From positions 241,715 through 305,714 of the forward strand of contig NZ_PCPR01000004.1 of the NCBI RefSeq assembly GCF_002979775.1: a stretch of 64,000 nucleotides of DNA, in the 5' to 3' direction. A program made the position numbers and the translations under genes. Positions 7,314-16,651 of this stretch are shown piece by piece; positions within the stretch are counted from its first letter, which is position 1; the number at the start of each line of letters is the position of its first letter. This stretch comes from Arthrobacter sp. MYb23 (GTDB taxonomy: Bacteria > Actinomycetota > Actinomycetes > Actinomycetales > Micrococcaceae). The notes beneath the pieces are model-generated. The model was not told where the DNA came from. It searched no databases and worked only from the letters and a program-made list of their open reading frames with translations.

Positions 7314-8792
7314 ATGAATAGACCCGCCCAAAGTGCGAGCAGTCCACGCCAGGTAAATGACAAGCTGGACATGCTTGAGCATGACGGCCGGGTAAAGGTC
7401 CTACTGGTGGATTTCCTTTGCATCACGTGGGCTGTTGCGATCGCCGAGCTACTTCGCTTCGGTCTTGAGCGCCCCTCACTGGGCATAGGATCCGTTCAGA
7501 CGCCATACCCTTTGGTGAGTGTGGTACTCGACGTCCTGTGGTGGACAGCCTTGGGCGTGCTGGGGACCAGGGAACCTCGGATCCAGGGCTTCGGCACTGA
7601 GGAGTACCGGCGGGTGACCACTGCTTCACTGTGGCTGTTCGGAGGAATAGCCATCTTCTCCTACGTGTTCCAGCTCGATACTGCCAGAGGCTACGTCGCA
7701 GTTGCCCTGCCGTTGGGCATGGTCAGCCTGCTCGTTGGCCGGTGGGCGTTGCGGAAGGACCTCATCCTCCGGCGGAAGTCCGGCCAGCATCTTCGTCGTG
7801 TTCTGGTTATTGGAGGAGCCCCCAGTGCAGCCCACCTTGTTCGGCAACTCCGCGCTCATCCAGCGGCGGGTTATCAGCCCGTCGCGGCGTATCTGACCAC
7901 CTCCGATGCCACCGGGCCTTGGCCGGAAAGCCTTGAACTGCCCGTCATTGGGAAGGGCAAGGACCTGGACGGAATATTGGCAGCGGTGGAAGCCGCTGCC
8001 GCGGACTCCGTAGCCATATCCGGCGCAGACGTCGATCCTCCGACGCTGCGGCAACTGGGTTGGACTTTGACCGCCCGTGACATTGGGATGTTTATGGCGC
8101 CAGCACTGACCGATGTTGCAGGTCCGCGCATTCACATGCAGCCCTTGGCCGGGTTGCCGCTGATCCACGTGACCACGCCCAACCTGGAGGGCCTGAAAGC
8201 GGTCGCAAAACGCGGATTCGATTTCTGTGCTGCTTTGGTCCTGCTCACCATCCTGGCGCTCCCTATGTGCGTCGTTGCACTTTTGGTCAGGCTCGACAGC
8301 TCTGGCCCCGCAATGTTCCGGCAGACCCGCATCGGTCGTTCCGGCGAAGTGTTCAGCATGCTGAAGTTTCGATCCATGGTGATCGATGCCGAGAAGCAAT
8401 TGCCCCGGCTCGCCGAACTGAATGACGGCAATGCCGTCCTCTTCAAGATGAAGAATGATCCTCGCATCACCAAGATAGGCCGGTTCATCCGTCGGTATTC
8501 CATTGACGAGCTGCCCCAACTCTTCAATGTCCTCATGGGCGATATGAGTTTGGTGGGTCCCCGTCCGCCACTTCCAGTGGAAGTGGAAACCTACGATGAC
8601 TTTGCCCACCGCCGGCTGTTGGTCAAACCAGGCCTCACGGGTCCATGGCAGGTCAGCGGACGCAGCGATCTCTCCTGGGATGATTCAATTCGCTTGGACC
8701 TCTACTACGTGGAGAACTGGTCGATGTTCCAAGACATGATCTATCTCCTGCGAACCGTTAGAGCAGTCTTCGCCAAAGACGGCGCCTACTAA
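7314..8792 (+). CDS. polyprenyl-phosphate sugar-1-phosphate transferase (EPS initiating enzyme)
   Basis: About 492 residues (in-frame GTG 7302 and TTG 7299 are alternative starts; none has a strong ribosome site). The N-terminal half has several membrane segments and a CoA_binding_3-like nucleotide fold (VLVIGGAPSAAHLVRQLRAH). The C-terminal half is the bacterial sugar-transferase domain: a membrane helix, then FRQTRIGRSGEVFSMLKFRS, RRYSIDELPQLFNVL and GDMSLVGPRPPLP. Members transfer a sugar-1-phosphate from a UDP-sugar to undecaprenyl phosphate at the inner membrane face, starting repeat-unit synthesis for Wzx/Wzy export. Divergent from a LuxR regulator and convergent with the beta-helix gene. 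Confidence 0.93.
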   Translation: MNRPAQSASSPRQVNDKLDMLEHDGRVKVLLVDFLCITWAVAIAELLRFGLERPSLGIGSVQTPYPLVSVVLDVLWWTALGVLGTREPRIQGFGTEEYRRVTTASLWLFGGIAIFSYVFQLDTARGYVAVALPLGMVSLLVGRWALRKDLILRRKSGQHLRRVLVIGGAPSAAHLVRQLRAHPAAGYQPVAAYLTTSDATGPWPESLELPVIGKGKDLDGILAAVEAAAADSVAISGADVDPPTLRQLGWTLTARDIGMFMAPALTDVAGPRIHMQPLAGLPLIHVTTPNLEGLKAVAKRGFDFCAALVLLTILALPMCVVALLVRLDSSGPAMFRQTRIGRSGEVFSMLKFRSMVIDAEKQLPRLAELNDGNAVLFKMKNDPRITKIGRFIRRYSIDELPQLFNVLMGDMSLVGPRPPLPVEVETYDDFAHRRLLVKPGLTGPWQVSGRSDLSWDDSIRLDLYYVENWSMFQDMIYLLRTVRAVFAKDGAY

Positions 8793-8843
8793 AAGTCGTG
8801 GACAAGCTTTCAGGGAGGGCATTTATAGAGGGGGACTCGGTGT

Positions 8844-10358
8844 CTATTGCACAGTAGTGCCCAACGGTTTGCCATTGGCAAGAATCCAGTTGCTCGAAAT
8901 AGCTCCTTGCGGTGTAGCCGGGGTCAGGATTCCCTTGACGCGCTGTCCGTTATACCCGTCGGAATGTGTAACTGAGATGTTGTTATCGATGGAGCCATTG
9001 GCGTAGTCGACGCCAAGCGCATAGCCCTGTTGACCGAGCCCGCCGCCCTGAGACCCTGCGGTTCTCGAAGTTATGGAGAGATTGTTGTACTTGGACCTTC
9101 CCTTCAATTGGACGCCCGGATGGCTTTCTGGCGTCGGCTTCGGCGCGGCGGCTTGGCCTTTCCAAGCGGTGTCGTCGGCATATTCGTCGGGAATGGCTCC
9201 CCATCCATCTGGGTTCGACGCCGCACTGGCATCAGCCAGCATGTTGTTTGCGAACGCAGCGAGCTGCCCGTTGACACTCTCCCCGCCGTCTATTAAGAAG
9301 CCTTCAGCCCCGCAGTTTTGCGCTTCAGCCGACGAAAATTCGCAGACACCGTTCACAATTTTGTAGCCGGCGGCCGCCCGACGTATCTTCGCGCCACCCC
9401 CACCGACCTGCCACCGCTCAAGCACCTGGCCGCACCAAAAGGCTTTCGTATTAGAGAACTTCGTCGACCCGCTCTGCTGCAGAAACCCGTGATACTCAGA
9501 ATTGGCCACAGTGACGTCGCTAAGGTACGAGTCGTGGCCGGCGGTGAAACCGTTTCCGCCGGCCTGCATGGAGACGATCTTGCGAAAATGTATCTCACCA
9601 CCAATCTTGTTTGTCATCACGGCGCTGCCGTAGGGGTTCAACACGAAGATGTTTTCAAAGTTGGAGTAAGTATCGGTATACATGGGGACAGAGTGGTTGG
9701 TGTAGTCAGGGACCATGAGGATCCCGTGCGAATTGAACTGCCAGTTATCAGGATTCGCGGGATGCCTACCGGTCAGCATGGCTCCAGCACCCGTATAGCT
9801 CAAACCGCCCGTGAAACTCTGGCCCCAACGGTTTCCGTTGATCCTCAAATCACGGACATCGTGAAGATTGCTATTGGGTTTATTGACGAACACGGAACAA
9901 TTCGCGCCGTCCAACAACATGAAAGTCGTCTTGTTCCAGCCCAGCCCCCAGATTGCCACCTCACTGAGCATGACGATGGGCTTCTTCACGCCATAACCGA
10001 TGACCTGGCTTGCGTTACCTTCAAAAACAGCAATGCCCCCACCGAGGTCCGCGATCTGCTGGAGAAACGCGTTGATCTCGTCGGACTGATCAGGTGCCGC
10101 CGTCCCTTGAGCGCCTATCGCCTGGACATTCGGTAGTCCCTTCCTGCCATCACAAAATTTTCGCCCGTCCGGATCGGTAGTAGACGGCATGGTCGCCTTC
10201 GGAACGATTCCGAAGTCCGATGCGTAGTAAACCCGCCTGGCGCTCTTAGCCACAGCGGTCGCCGCTGCCGCTGGCGCCGCTCCGGCGAAAGCTGCCCCGG
10301 CCGCCAAAGCGAACCCTCCACTTGCGATAAGTGCTCGCCGGCCAATCGTTGATTCCAT
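8844..10358 (-). CDS. Tat-secreted right-handed beta-helix (pectate-lyase-like) protein
   Basis: The ATG at 10358 is chosen over a longer upstream frame because AAGGAGATCCG precedes it and it starts a clear signal peptide, TIGRRALIASGGFALAAGAA, with a twin arginine and an AAPAAAA cleavage region. 504 residues. The mature part begins YYASDFGIVPKA and APDQSDEINAFLQQIADLGG, the N-terminal motif of the pectate-lyase-3/glycosyl hydrolase family 28-like superfamily, followed by repeated short strands with many Asn and Gly. Such proteins cut polysaccharides. Placed next to the EPS initiating transferase, it may be an EPS depolymerase that trims or releases the polymer (inference). The catalytic type (lyase or hydrolase) cannot be assigned. 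Confidence 0.75.
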   Translation of the reverse strand: MESTIGRRALIASGGFALAAGAAFAGAAPAAAATAVAKSARRVYYASDFGIVPKATMPSTTDPDGRKFCDGRKGLPNVQAIGAQGTAAPDQSDEINAFLQQIADLGGGIAVFEGNASQVIGYGVKKPIVMLSEVAIWGLGWNKTTFMLLDGANCSVFVNKPNSNLHDVRDLRINGNRWGQSFTGGLSYTGAGAMLTGRHPANPDNWQFNSHGILMVPDYTNHSVPMYTDTYSNFENIFVLNPYGSAVMTNKIGGEIHFRKIVSMQAGGNGFTAGHDSYLSDVTVANSEYHGFLQQSGSTKFSNTKAFWCGQVLERWQVGGGGAKIRRAAAGYKIVNGVCEFSSAEAQNCGAEGFLIDGGESVNGQLAAFANNMLADASAASNPDGWGAIPDEYADDTAWKGQAAAPKPTPESHPGVQLKGRSKYNNLSITSRTAGSQGGGLGQQGYALGVDYANGSIDNNISVTHSDGYNGQRVKGILTPATPQGAISSNWILANGKPLGTTVQ

Positions 10359-10940
10359 CGGATCTCCTTGCCATGAGGTAATGCTAAAAAACGGAAACCT
10401 TCCCCCGGCTGGGGAGTGGGCTGCGATCCCTAAGGCTCCGATTGCACGACGTTCAACCTTTGGATAGGTTGATCGTGAAATCGGCATTGCCGCTGGACCC
10501 CGTGCCTGTCGCGCTACGGAGGACAGCGCGGCATCCCGGTATGAATCCACTTTGTCCCAATTAGGGTGATTTCGTGACCGTGTCACCCGAAGCAGTCCAT
10601 AAGTACCAAGACAGTCCGGCTACTGGCGTACTTCCGAACGAATTGGCTGATTGAAACGAACAGACAACAGTGACTAATCGCCCGAATTTCGGGCCTCACG
10701 TCTCGGAGATCAGGCGGATGCTGACTCGTGAACAGGTTCACTGGCTCAATTTGGCTGAGGGCTGTTGTAGCCCAAAAAGCCGTCGAGGGACTTATGTCCT
10801 TGGCGCAACGACAGAAGGACTGGATCGTCACGCCTGAAAGTGACATAGCCGCTCTACGTCGGGCTGGTTGTCAGTCAGTCAGTGATTGATGAGAGGAGGA
10901 GTAGCCACGGCCCCAATCGATCCCTGGGGGTTGGTAGGAC
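10359..10940. other. 580-bp intergenic region with dyads, no convincing gene
   Basis: Contains the beta-helix gene's ribosome site and presumably its promoter. I see a perfect GCCCGAA-T-TTCGGGC palindrome (10680-10694), a GTGAAC-AG-GTTCAC dyad (10728-10741) and a short tandem TCAG run near 10875-10885. A - strand frame at 10583-10846 has no ribosome site or recognisable protein character and is not called. The Wzz/BY-kinase gene ends at 10941. Confidence 0.5.
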
Positions 10941-12557
10941 CTAGTTGGGCGGGGCCGAGCGCCTGCCCCTGGATCCTTCCGGGGGAGCAGTCCATTTGCT
11001 GACGGAGTCCAGGAATGTTGAAGCCTCACGGCTGTCAGGCACGGGATTCACTGGGAGAGCTTCCAGAGTCCTGCGCGGAGCCGACGTTGCGGTGGCCGGC
11101 ACCGGAGGTTGGTGATCCTGAGGGTCTTCGGCGCTCCCGTATGCTCCGTAATAGCCGTAGTTGAGATCTCCGGGTCCCTTGGTGGCAACGCAGTTGAGAA
11201 TGACCCCCAGGACGCGCCCACGAACACGCGTGAGGTTGCCGAGCGCCCGGTACAGGGTGTCCCGGGTTGTCTTGCGCGCCCTCGCAACCACAAGCGTGCC
11301 GTCTGCGACGCGGGACAGCACAGCTGCGTCCGTAACAGGAAGCAGAGGCGGGGCATCGATGAGGACAATAGCTCGTTGCGAAAGATCCTTGAGCAGGTGT
11401 TCCATGGCCCGTGACCCAAGGAGCTCGGACGGATTTGGGGGTATGCGACCCGCGGTGAGGATTCGGAGGTGGGGGTTGGGACCCCATTCCTGAAGTACGT
11501 CATCGATGGAAGCCCGGCCTGAAAGGACGTCCGTCACACCAACATCGGGCAAGACACCGAAAACCTGATGAACGGTGGGTCTGCGAAGGTCCGCATCCAC
11601 AACAATGACGTCCCTGCCTGCGGCGGCGATGGTCGCAGCCAGATTGCTGGTCACTGTGCTCTTGCCTTCGGACGGGAGAGAGCTGGTAATCAGGAGGATT
11701 CGGGGAGGGTTGTCCACATCAATGAAGTCCAAATTGGTGCGCAGTTCCCTCAACGCTTCAGCCATGGCATGGCCGCCGGGTACCCGGTGACTTCCCGTTG
11801 TACTTTCAAGGACGCTCGATTTTTCGCTGAGCCGTTTGTCCAGAGGCAAAGTACCGACGACCGCCAAGCTGAAGAGGCGTTCAATCTCGCTGGCACCGCG
11901 AATCCTGCGATCCAGGTGGTTTCGTGCGAGGGCGTAGCCGAGGCCAATGAGCAATCCCGCGGCCAGCCCAATTCCCAGGGTGGCCGTCAGAAGCGGTGAA
12001 ACGGGGGCCGATGGCAGGCTCGCCTTGGCCAATGGCACAATCTTGGTGACCGGTTCTGTCCCGGGGCTCGCATTTCCCTTGTCCAATTCGTAGACCTGCA
12101 ACGCCAGCGCCGTCACCCACGCATCAGCCACATTCTGGGCGGTCTGGGGATCAGATGACCGTGCGCTGATCCGGATCTCCACCGAATCGAGGGGGACACT
12201 GACGCTGATCGCTCGGGTGATGTCCGGGGCCGATTCCTTCAGCCCCAAAGACTTAATAACGCTTTTAGCCACCAGGATGGACTCGCCCACCGACTGATAG
12301 CCCTTGGCTTTGGACTTGGCGAGGCTGTCTCCTGCGAGGGACATGCCGAGGTTTTCGGCCCCCGCTGCCACTACTATGCCGCTTGATTCAGCGGAGTAGA
12401 CCTTGGGCTGAAGGGCGTACCACCCCAGGGATCCTCCCACCATCAACACTGTGATGAGCAGGATCCCGAGCCAATGTGAGCGGACTACGGAAAGGAGGTC
12501 ATTACCTGACATCCCTTGAGGTTTATCGTCCTGCAGCAATTGTGTGGTCCTCTCCAT
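10941..12557 (-). CDS. Wzz-type chain-length regulator fused to BY-kinase (CpsCD/CapAB-like)
   Basis: 538 residues. N-terminal Wzz part: SGNDLLSVVRSHWLGILLIT opens the first membrane helix, a periplasm-facing domain follows, and a second helix is near ATLGIGLAAGLLIGLGYALA. The cytoplasmic part is a bacterial tyrosine kinase: Walker A SSLPSEGKSTVTSNLA, Walker A' VIVVDADLRRPTVH, Walker B IVLIDAPPL, and a tyrosine cluster YGYYGAYG near residues 475-485 that would be autophosphorylated. These proteins set polymer length and couple Wzy polymerisation to export. In the usual Gram-positive arrangement the two parts are separate; here they are one chain, as in many actinobacteria. The first ATG is kept; an internal ATG (12512) is possible. 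Confidence 0.9.
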   Translation of the reverse strand: MERTTQLLQDDKPQGMSGNDLLSVVRSHWLGILLITVLMVGGSLGWYALQPKVYSAESSGIVVAAGAENLGMSLAGDSLAKSKAKGYQSVGESILVAKSVIKSLGLKESAPDITRAISVSVPLDSVEIRISARSSDPQTAQNVADAWVTALALQVYELDKGNASPGTEPVTKIVPLAKASLPSAPVSPLLTATLGIGLAAGLLIGLGYALARNHLDRRIRGASEIERLFSLAVVGTLPLDKRLSEKSSVLESTTGSHRVPGGHAMAEALRELRTNLDFIDVDNPPRILLITSSLPSEGKSTVTSNLAATIAAAGRDVIVVDADLRRPTVHQVFGVLPDVGVTDVLSGRASIDDVLQEWGPNPHLRILTAGRIPPNPSELLGSRAMEHLLKDLSQRAIVLIDAPPLLPVTDAAVLSRVADGTLVVARARKTTRDTLYRALGNLTRVRGRVLGVILNCVATKGPGDLNYGYYGAYGSAEDPQDHQPPVPATATSAPRRTLEALPVNPVPDSREASTFLDSVSKWTAPPEGSRGRRSAPPN

Positions 12558-12667
12558 GCATGCCAGGTGCGTACTATTCCAAGACTTGTAGTGTCAGTCT
12601 CGGTACTGTCACGTAGCACTGAGAGCCTCGAAAGCGGCGTGCCTCAGTACCTTGATACGGCCCGTCG

Positions 12668-12970
12668 TTACCGCGGGGGATGGTTAGAGGGACTGTCTTT
12701 GATCTGAGCAAGGCCATGAAAGGAAAGACCTGCCAGGAAGTTCCTCACGTGGTCCCCCATGGAAGATTCAGCTGCTCCCACATAGATGTTGGTCAACTCT
12801 TTGAGAATGTCGTTTTCAGTGCGTGTTCCATCAACGAGTTCCCAAATCGCGGCTGCAGACCCCAGCAGGACGAGGGGGGAGCCCTGTTCCAGGTTCAATA
12901 CCACCAGGCGCTCTTCGCCGTCATCCGGGACTTCAGCCACAGCTTTTGCCCGATGCCAGAACTGATTCAC
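12668..12970 (-). CDS. stand-alone PqqD-family protein
   Basis: GTG start with ACAGG about 10 nt upstream. 100 residues spanning one PqqD-like domain: RLVVLNLEQGSPLVLLGSAA, AIWELVDGTRTENDILKEL, and a C-terminal helix NFLAGLSFHGL. PqqD-like domains act as peptide-binding chaperones (RiPP recognition elements), but here no radical-SAM or peptide-modifying enzyme is adjacent. The gene lies between the Wzz/BY-kinase and glycosyltransferase genes, in the same direction. It matches the C-terminal domain of the HprK-like fusion at the other side of the locus in type, suggesting both serve one system. Role unknown. Confidence 0.75.
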   Translation of the reverse strand: MNQFWHRAKAVAEVPDDGEERLVVLNLEQGSPLVLLGSAAAIWELVDGTRTENDILKELTNIYVGAAESSMGDHVRNFLAGLSFHGLAQIKDSPSNHPPR

Positions 12971-13078
12971 GTCATTGCACCTGTCTTTGAGGCCTGAGGG
13001 TTTGACGGCAGCTGCACAAAGCCGGCTCCGTGTCCCCGCCTGGTTGGCGCTCCGTAGTCGTCCTCGGTTTTATCAGTA

Positions 13079-14282
13079 TCAATGAGGAGCTCCCAGGTTC
13101 CCCGGCCACATGCTCCGGGAGGTATTCAAACTCCCCAGGGTGTAGCCGGACAGGCTTTGGTAGACCTCCTCAAGCTGCTTTGAGACCACCTCCATGGAGA
13201 ACTGATTCCTAGCGAGGTGGAGTGCGGTCGCCGACGAGGAGGCTCTGAGACCGGGTTCGTCGACAAAACGGCGTAATGCCGCGGAAAGGCCCTCGACACT
13301 TGCGTCGCAGACGAGTCCGGCTCCCGCGTCTGCAATGAACGGGGCAAGCCCGCAACTGTCGGTCACGATGACCGGGACCCCCACGGACATTGCTTCAAGG
13401 ACGCTCATGGGGAACGGTTCATCAATCGAAGGCAACACGTAGACGGCTGCCTTTCGCATCCGCTCAAGAGTGCTGCCGGGCTCCAGCGGTCCTTCAACCC
13501 GGATCCAGTCCGAGGTCCCCGTTGCCCGAATTTGCTGACGGACCCTGGACTCTTCGCCTTCGTCCGGCCCCACGAAGGCCACCTCTATGCGCTTGCCGAT
13601 TGTCTGAGCCAGCATGGCGGCGGCTTCGACAAGAACAGCGGGCCGTTTTCGTCTGTGCAACCGTGCCAGGTAAAGGAACTCGAAGGGTGCCGTCCCCTTA
13701 TCCACTGCGCCCCCCAACCATTTCGACGTCGGCCAGTGGCACGCCGTTGACCAGCCGTTCGAGAGTTCGGTGACCGGCACCCATAAGAACTCCAAGGGAT
13801 GTCTGTTCCTCGGGCGTCAGCCAAAAGCACCGTTGACTGGCGCGCAGCACCCGAAGGGTCAGCAGCCTGTCCAGGATCTTTGCCAGCTTCTTCTCGGATT
13901 CGTCGATCATCCCGTGCGTTTGAACCACAAATGGTGTGCCCCGGATCAGGCAAAGAAGGGCGGCCGGAAGCACCACCAGATCGCGGGCAAGGTGCAGGTG
14001 GACTACATCTGCATCCTTGAGCGCCCGCCATAGAGACGGGAGCATAGCTGGAGCGCAGAGCCCGGCGAACCCGGTACCCGGGATGATGCGGCGGGCCTTG
14101 AAAAGCCGGGTACTCACGCCTGGGCCAAAGTACGACGGGTCCACAGCCCCGCGTGCCCCGGCAAATACCTGCACCTGATGACCGCGCTTTGAAAGTTCCA
14201 TCGACTGATTTTGTGCCACCCGGACGGGGCCGCCGTAGGCCCCGTCCGGACTGACCAGAGTTACTACTTGGACGATTCTCAT
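13079..14282 (-). pseudogene. GT4 glycosyltransferase split by a frameshift
   Basis: Two overlapping frames together make one GT-B glycosyltransferase of about 400 residues. The N-terminal half starts MRIVQVVTLVSPDGAYGGPV (ATG 14282, preceded by AGGTAGGA) and runs to LVNGVPLADVEMVGG, then hits a stop at 13698-13700. The C-terminal half continues in the other frame, GAVDKGTAPFEFLYLARLHR, VPVIVTDSCGLAPFIADAG, ending at 13079. The shift falls at a run of six G on the coding strand (C6 at 13710-13715); removing one G restores a continuous protein. It follows another glycosyltransferase gene by 7 bp. It may be a true inactivation, a slippage-based on/off switch or a sequencing error. Confidence 0.8.
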
Positions 14283-14289
14283 CGAATTC

Positions 14290-15378
14290 CTACCTATTTC
14301 TGCCATGGCCGGACTCCGTTAGGGTGCGCTCGATCGCCGCGTAGTAGCGGTCCACCATGACGTTCTCTTTATGCCTGTCCGCATGGGCGACTGCGTCCCG
14401 TCGTCGTGCGGCCACATCCTCAGGATTGCCAAGCAGGCCGCGAAGGGCGCCGTTCAATGACGTCGACTCGAGCGGTGTGAAGGCCACTGCTTGCTTGCCG
14501 GCCGCATCAGGAAGCCCGCCATGGTTTGCGTAAACCACAACGCACCCCGCGGCTGCTGCCTCAAGGGCCACAGTTCCGAACGGCTCTGGCATCCGGCTGG
14601 GTATCACCACAAGGGAATTCCGGTTCAGAATCCGGTTGGCCTCCTCAGGCCCTTGGGAGCCCAGGAATTTCACTGAATCACCCAAAGAACTCACGCCTGC
14701 GAGGTTCTCGAGATGTTCACGTGCCGTCCCATCACCCACAATGGTGAGCGAAACGCCGTCGAAATCGTCTTTGAGATCTGCCGCTGCCTCGATGAGCAGG
14801 TCAACGCCTTTGTCCTCACTGAGACGGCCCAAATAAACGATCCCCAAAGGGGCGCGTTCCTCGCCGTCGAGCACTGAAAAGAATTCATCCCGATAGCTGT
14901 TCGGAATGACTTCAACGTCGCCTTCAACATGGTCCGCCAGAGCCTTGCTGTTTGCCACGATGACATCCGCCCGTCCAATGATTCGGTACTTGGCGGCGTA
15001 CTTTAGTCGCTGCAAAATGGAAAGTTTTTGCCCGGGCATGGTCACCCACATCCTGAGAGTGACCATCCAGGGCTTGCGAATCAGCGCAAGAGGCCACCAC
15101 AGCGAGATGGCCGGGTTGTTATGAAAGACGACGTCGGCCCCTCTCATCAATGCGAACAGGCGGAGCGGGGATGGTCGCCTGGTGACTTCGTAAGCGAAAC
15201 GCCTGGGCTCGTCCGCCTCCGGCGTGTTGGTGATGACCTTTACGTCAGCACCATGCCTCATAAATCCACGCGCAAGAATGTCGGAGGTAATCTCCACTCC
15301 GCCGACGCTCGGATGGAAGACGTGAGCGACCAAGAGGATCCTCAACCGTCGCTCTTCGGGTTTAGAACTATTGGCCAC
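14290..15378 (-). CDS. GT4-family glycosyltransferase
   Basis: The GTG at 15378 is preferred: GGAAGTGG lies 5 nt upstream, and the protein then starts shortly before the Rossmann core RRLRILLVAHVFHPSVGG. The longer frame to 15540 would lie inside the preceding gene. 362 residues, with an acceptor-binding N-terminal domain and a donor-binding C-terminal domain: YLGRLSEDKGVDLLIEAAAD, IVGDGTAREHLENLAG and SRMPEPFGTVALEAAAAGCV, the EX7E-type region. It overlaps the upstream glycosyltransferase by 11 bp, so translation is coupled. It adds one sugar to the growing EPS repeat unit on the cytoplasmic side; donor sugar unknown. Confidence 0.88.
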   Translation of the reverse strand: MANSSKPEERRLRILLVAHVFHPSVGGVEITSDILARGFMRHGADVKVITNTPEADEPRRFAYEVTRRPSPLRLFALMRGADVVFHNNPAISLWWPLALIRKPWMVTLRMWVTMPGQKLSILQRLKYAAKYRIIGRADVIVANSKALADHVEGDVEVIPNSYRDEFFSVLDGEERAPLGIVYLGRLSEDKGVDLLIEAAADLKDDFDGVSLTIVGDGTAREHLENLAGVSSLGDSVKFLGSQGPEEANRILNRNSLVVIPSRMPEPFGTVALEAAAAGCVVVYANHGGLPDAAGKQAVAFTPLESTSLNGALRGLLGNPEDVAARRRDAVAHADRHKENVMVDRYYAAIERTLTESGHGRNR

Positions 15379-16651
15379 GTACACCACTTCCAATTTCTTG
15401 CATGAACTCCGCAATTCCCTCACGGAATGGGCCCCAGCCCGATGCTCTGGCGATCTCCAACGCTTTGGCGCTCCGCTGCTCAACCAGTCCAGGGTTATCC
15501 AGGAAATGTTGGAGTTCGGCAACAATTTGCCCGGGTGCAAAGCGATCCACTATTGCACCGGCGCCCTGGGCCACAAGGTCGTCAACGCCGCTTCCCACCG
15601 TGACCACCGCGGGTAGCCCCTGGCTCAGTCCTTCCAAGGCCGCGAGGGAACGGCCCTCAACAATGCTTGGCAGCAACAGCACGTGATGCTTGCGCATCTC
15701 CTGAAGGATTTCGCTCCTCGGCATGGTCCCGCGGTAATCCACCGTTGCGAGCATGTCCTCAAGGGCAGGGAAAGTCTCGCCAGGCAGTTGGCCAATGGCA
15801 GTAACGTGCACGGCGGAAGAGAGGACCTTGGCGGCGGACACCACGTCCGCGATCCCCTTCATGCCAACAATGCGGCCCACGAACAACACCTTGAGCGGTC
15901 CATTTCCGTCCCATTTCCGAGGGGCCTGCCCGGGGCTCACCTGGGGGCAGCCGTAGGGAATCTCCTGGATCTGGCCCTTTACGCCAGCCACACGCAGGCT
16001 CTCAGTGACCTGAGCCGACGGCGAAATCAGCCGGGTGGCCAACGCGAGCTCAAGGTCTTCCATGCCATGGAATTTGCTACGGGTCAGGTCTTGGCGCGCC
16101 GTGATCGCCCATCCGGGTGCGAGGCCTTCCAGCTGCCCGGCCCAGTGCCTGGTGGTGGCCCAATGAACGTGGGGAACTTCCAAGATGGTTTCCATGGTGC
16201 GTTCCCGCGCCGCACTGAACACTCGGGAGGCGAAGGTTGAGTATCCGTAGACGGCATCCGGTTGATGGGGGCCCTGGAGGGTCTTGACCGCCTTGGCCTC
16301 CACCTGGCGGGCAACCCAGTGCGCAGAGAGCGGACCTGATGCTGAACCAAGTCGCCTTAGGGCTGCGGGCTGCGCACGCAGGAGAAGATTGCGGACCAGC
16401 TCACTCCTAGGCGCGACGCGCAGGTGGTGGTGTTCGATCATGGGAAACAGCCGACGCTCAACCAGTGACCTTGCGGGCGGGAGCCAGGACAATGCCTCAG
16501 GCTCTGTCCAGCCGATCGCGGTGACAAATGCCGACAGTAGGCGGTGTTCATTGAGCGCGGTCAGGGTTTGACGGACGTTCTCGTTCCCAAAGGGGTGCAC
16601 CAGAACGGTTTTCATGGGGCCAGCAGATGCGCCTGACGTGCTTCCCGTCAT
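15368..16651 (-). CDS. GT4-family glycosyltransferase
   Basis: 427 residues; the ATG overlaps the stop of the upstream gene (ATGA), which fixes the start. The C-terminal donor domain reads VLFVGRIVGMKGIADVVSAA, then MRKHHVLLLPSIVEGRSLAA and LEGLSQGLPAVVTVGSGVDD. The N-terminal acceptor half is less conserved and His-rich (IEHHHLRVAPRSE). Part of the co-directional operon from the acetyltransferase gene leftwards; likely one of the repeat-unit sugar transferases. Linkage and donor are not readable. Confidence 0.87.
   Translation of the reverse strand: MTGSTSGASAGPMKTVLVHPFGNENVRQTLTALNEHRLLSAFVTAIGWTEPEALSWLPPARSLVERRLFPMIEHHHLRVAPRSELVRNLLLRAQPAALRRLGSASGPLSAHWVARQVEAKAVKTLQGPHQPDAVYGYSTFASRVFSAARERTMETILEVPHVHWATTRHWAGQLEGLAPGWAITARQDLTRSKFHGMEDLELALATRLISPSAQVTESLRVAGVKGQIQEIPYGCPQVSPGQAPRKWDGNGPLKVLFVGRIVGMKGIADVVSAAKVLSSAVHVTAIGQLPGETFPALEDMLATVDYRGTMPRSEILQEMRKHHVLLLPSIVEGRSLAALEGLSQGLPAVVTVGSGVDDLVAQGAGAIVDRFAPGQIVAELQHFLDNPGLVEQRSAKALEIARASGWGPFREGIAEFMQEIGSGVRGQ

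Noticed and set aside
10583..10846. 87-codon - strand ORF in the EPS intergenic region
   Set aside because: No ribosome site, atypical amino-acid mix, and it overlaps the palindromes in this region.
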